DNA of 64,000 nt, from assembly GCA_902363375.1 (NCBI GenBank), contig CABIZX010000002.1:620001-684000 (forward strand). Direction: 5' to 3'. This DNA comes from Clostridiaceae bacterium (lineage in GTDB: Bacteria > Bacillota > Clostridia > Clostridiales > Clostridiaceae). This document shows positions 61,792 to 64,000 of the stretch, piece after piece (position 1 is the first letter of the stretch; the number at the start of each line of letters is the position of its first letter). The translations under genes were made by a program, and so were the position numbers. A model generated the notes under the pieces. The model was given only the letters and a program-made list of their open reading frames with translations. It ran no database searches and was not told the DNA's origin.

Positions 61792-62340
61792 TTAATAATA
61801 TCTATGTCCATGTTCAGCGGCTTCTGAGTCTGCTTTAGTCTTATGAACTGTCCCAAATGGATGTTCAGGTGGGGCATAGATAGAGTATAATTTAAGAGGA
61901 GTATTTCCAGTATTAATTACATTGTGCCATGTACCAGCAGGTATCATGATAGCATAGTCATCAGAAACTCTTCTCTCAAAATTTAAATTATCTTTACGCA
62001 TCCCCATTCTAACTAGACCTTCACCTTCTTCAATACGTAGAAATTGATCAACATTTGGATGGGATTCTAAACCTATGTCATCTCCAACATTAATGCTCAT
62101 TAGGGTAACTTGTAGATGAGTTCCTGTCCACAAAGCTGTACGGAAATTATTATTTTGCTTAGTGGCTTCATTAATATCAACTACATAAGGTTGTTTACCA
62201 TAATCTTTTAATTCAATAGGAGCCCTTTCAAGGTCCCAGTTATATATTGGTGTGGTATCCGCTAAATCACATAAATAAGGAGTATACATTCTTGCGTCAA
62301 TGAAGTAGGGATAAAGATAGGGGGTAGACAGATTATACAT
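61792..62340 (-). CDS. cupin-domain protein
   Basis: The protein of about 182 aa has a single cupin barrel. Motif 1 is ESHPNVDQFLRIEEGEGLV and motif 2 IPAGTWHNVINTGNTPLKLYSI, with His, Glu and His metal ligands. The N-terminal part (YLYPYFIDARMYTPY) is a spore-coat-like extension of the sort seen in Bacillales and clostridia, but this is only a resemblance. The C-terminus is HGHRYY. GGAGTG precedes the ATG at 62340. The enzymatic role, if any, is unknown. Confidence 0.87.
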   Translation of the reverse strand: MYNLSTPYLYPYFIDARMYTPYLCDLADTTPIYNWDLERAPIELKDYGKQPYVVDINEATKQNNNFRTALWTGTHLQVTLMSINVGDDIGLESHPNVDQFLRIEEGEGLVRMGMRKDNLNFERRVSDDYAIMIPAGTWHNVINTGNTPLKLYSIYAPPEHPFGTVHKTKADSEAAEHGHRYY

Positions 62341-62475
62341 ATTTATCACTCCGTTTATAGAATTAATAACAGTATATTAAATATGTTTAGAGAAGGTGAT
62401 TAATTTATAAGCGAGGAGTACGCTTTTAAAAAAATTTTAGAAATGCTGATTAAATAGAATTTATAGATAAAGGGT

Positions 62476-62527
62476 AATCAAACACATATATATCTATAAA
62501 TAGTTATATATGTGTTTGATTATAATT
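62476..62527. terminator. long hairpin, terminator-like
   Basis: AATCAAACACATATATA and TATATATGTGTTTGATT form a 17-bp perfect stem. It lies between the cupin and hydrolase genes, both on the minus strand. Confidence 0.6.
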
Positions 62528-62543
62528 TTAAAGTTACGAAACT

Positions 62544-62573
62544 AAGTCCAGTAATATATAAATTACTGGACTT
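62544..62573 (-). terminator. terminator of the hydrolase gene
   Basis: AAGTCCAGTAAT and ATTACTGGACTT form a perfect 12-bp stem just after the hydrolase stop codon at 62581; the T run is short. Confidence 0.7.
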
Positions 62574-62580
62574 TATATTG

Positions 62581-63522
62581 TTAATTTAGATATTCATTTA
62601 TAAATTGTAAAATGTTTAAATGTAATTGGTCTAACGCGGATTCCTCTATTGGATAATGACTCCCGTTTTCTAATTCTACAATTTTTATTGGAACTTTTTT
62701 AATTTTATTTAAAAATTGTGTGCTAAGATGTAGTGGAGTCCATCTATCTTCTTTAGGTTGTGTTAATAAAATTGGACAAATATTAAAATTTTCAGGTTCA
62801 ATATCAGGTAGATAAGTCATATAAGTATAAATGAATTTTAATGGTACGCTACTTCCAGCTGACGTTTTGTCTTTTATCATTACTTTAAGAGCATTCTTAT
62901 CATTGCATAAAGCGTTCATTTTTGAGCAAATAGTCATTTTCATTTTAAAGTTTGAAAGACCTATGTTAGAAGATAACTTTGACAATGGAACACCTAATTT
63001 TGCCCAAAATATATTTCTAGTGGTTTCATCTCTAACCGTTTGATCTCTTTGATCCAAAAATGTCATTCCGATTATACCTTTTACTTTTTTATTTTTGCAG
63101 GCAACATGATATGTTTCCATACCACCAGCTGATAAACCATAAAGGAATATGGGTCTTGAATCTTTGCTTAATTCATGATTTATATAATCATTCCCTAAAT
63201 TAATCCAGTCATCATATGTAATAGTCATATTTTTATTAATTTCAGTTACGCCATAAAGTGGCATGTCTATAGCTATTACCTCAAAATCATCTTTAGAAAG
63301 AGGTCCTCCAATAATTGTTGACATCTGCCTACCATTAGTTCCTACTCCGTGAAATAAAATAACTTTTGCTTTGGCATTTTTATTTCTAAATGTATCTAAA
63401 TGTACCTTATTTCCTTTCCAATTCCACCATTCTTCTTCTGGTTGATAATTAGAATGAAAATGTAATTTTCGTGGTAAAAACTTTTCGATTTCTTTCCATG
63501 ATTTTTGTTCATTATAATTCAT
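62581..63522 (-). CDS. alpha/beta hydrolase
   Basis: The 313-aa protein has the hydrolase fold: ILFHGVGTNGRQMSTI (oxyanion strand), the nucleophile elbow YGLSAGGMETYHV, and a late His in LENGSHYPIEES. The nucleophile is Ser in G-L-S-A-G. It resembles lysophospholipase-type enzymes; the substrate is unknown. It follows the Crp/Fnr gene by 18 bases on the same strand, so that regulator may control it. Confidence 0.9.
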   Translation of the reverse strand: MNYNEQKSWKEIEKFLPRKLHFHSNYQPEEEWWNWKGNKVHLDTFRNKNAKAKVILFHGVGTNGRQMSTIIGGPLSKDDFEVIAIDMPLYGVTEINKNMTITYDDWINLGNDYINHELSKDSRPIFLYGLSAGGMETYHVACKNKKVKGIIGMTFLDQRDQTVRDETTRNIFWAKLGVPLSKLSSNIGLSNFKMKMTICSKMNALCNDKNALKVMIKDKTSAGSSVPLKFIYTYMTYLPDIEPENFNICPILLTQPKEDRWTPLHLSTQFLNKIKKVPIKIVELENGSHYPIEESALDQLHLNILQFINEYLN

Positions 63523-63540
63523 ACTAAATCCACCTCTTTA

Positions 63541-63999
63541 TTAATTTTCTTCTTTAATAGTTCTTCTTATTCTGCTTAAGGACTCTGGTGTTATACCTAA
63601 GTAAGAAGCAATATAATGTTGAGGAACTCTTTCTTTAATTTCCCCATATTCTTTTTGAAAAGCTATATATCTTTCTGTTGCACTCATTATTTGAAAAGCA
63701 TATTCTCTTTGCATTTTATAAAGTAGATTGTTTTCTAAAAATTCCATGTATAAACGACTTAGATTTTCATCTTGTAAAATTAATTCTTTTAATTCTTTAG
63801 CTTCAAATTTTAATGCCATTACATTTTCTAATGCCTCAAATCCTTGAATACTTTTCTGATTAGAAAAAAGACTTTCTCCAATACAAAAATCATTTTCTTT
63901 CATAAAAAATTTGGTAATGTCATTTCCTTCTTTATCTAAATAATAGCTTCTAGCTATTCCAGAAAAGATTACGTATACTACATTTTGTTCATCCCACAT
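63541..63999 (-). CDS. Crp/Fnr-family regulator, cut by window end
   Basis: The visible 152 residues begin inside the cyclic-nucleotide-binding-like barrel (VVYVIFSGIARSYYLDKEGNDITKFFMKENDFCIGE). They continue with a dimer helix and an HTH (VPQHYIASYLGITPESLSRIRRTI). No Cys cluster of Fnr type is visible in this part. The N-terminus lies beyond base 64000, so the ATG at 63999 is not a proven start. It is followed by the alpha/beta hydrolase gene. Confidence 0.88.
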   Translation of the reverse strand: MWDEQNVVYVIFSGIARSYYLDKEGNDITKFFMKENDFCIGESLFSNQKSIQGFEALENVMALKFEAKELKELILQDENLSRLYMEFLENNLLYKMQREYAFQIMSATERYIAFQKEYGEIKERVPQHYIASYLGITPESLSRIRRTIKEEN

Positions 64000-64000
64000 A

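Overview
The window looks like a low-GC Clostridium sensu stricto chromosome. Evidence: AT-rich codon use, strong AGGAGG-type ribosome sites with occasional TTG starts, a class-I c-di-GMP riboswitch, a giant secreted M60 protease built from F5/8C and NPCBM modules as in animal-associated clostridia, and a penicillin-V-acylase/bile-salt-hydrolase family enzyme. I saw no rRNA, tRNA, CRISPR array or intact transposase. The species cannot be fixed from sequence alone.

1-9 kb is a defence island. It holds the broken 3' part of a Z1-domain gene, a dGTPase-like HD protein, a 41-aa lysine-rich protein, a DNA methyltransferase, and a GATC-type restriction-modification set (DpnA-like methylase, DpnM/Dam-like methylase, MutH/Sau3AI-like nuclease, plus an unrecognised 202-aa partner). 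A second pair follows: a PD-(D/E)XK-like protein on the minus strand, facing a TSPPY-type methylase.

9-49 kb is a patchwork of short accessory operons. Many are redox enzymes beside a small regulator: three EFR1 flavodoxin-ferredoxins (one with TetR, one with ArsR), HxlR with FMN reductase and aldo-keto reductase, nitroreductase with flavodoxin, radical SAM with FMN reductase and TetR, and an old-yellow-enzyme. Among them lie a FetAB-like ABC exporter, a DUF2089/SHOCT-like operon, an Imm-5-like protein, leucyl aminopeptidase, a five-gene NAD salvage operon ending in an NrtR-like regulator, an M20 amidohydrolase, a Vat-like acetyltransferase and a HEPN protein. The patchwork is littered with dead genes (response regulator, PIN-like nuclease, SDR, OYE C-terminus, MarR, and small duplicated scraps).

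Thirteen copies of one dispersed non-coding repeat sit at gene boundaries between 12.7 and 48.1 kb, and I found none outside that span. A full copy is a long hairpin, then a terminator hairpin, then in several copies a promoter-like tail. Two copies supply the 3' coding end of the ORF they interrupt. This is the most unusual structure in the window.

49-64 kb is more conventional: a decayed MarR copy, an XRE plus membrane protein pair with twin palindromic operators, the choloylglycine-hydrolase-family enzyme, a DUF6688-like membrane protein, MarR, the riboswitch-controlled 2216-residue M60 metalloprotease, a cupin, an alpha/beta hydrolase, and a Crp/Fnr regulator cut by the window end.
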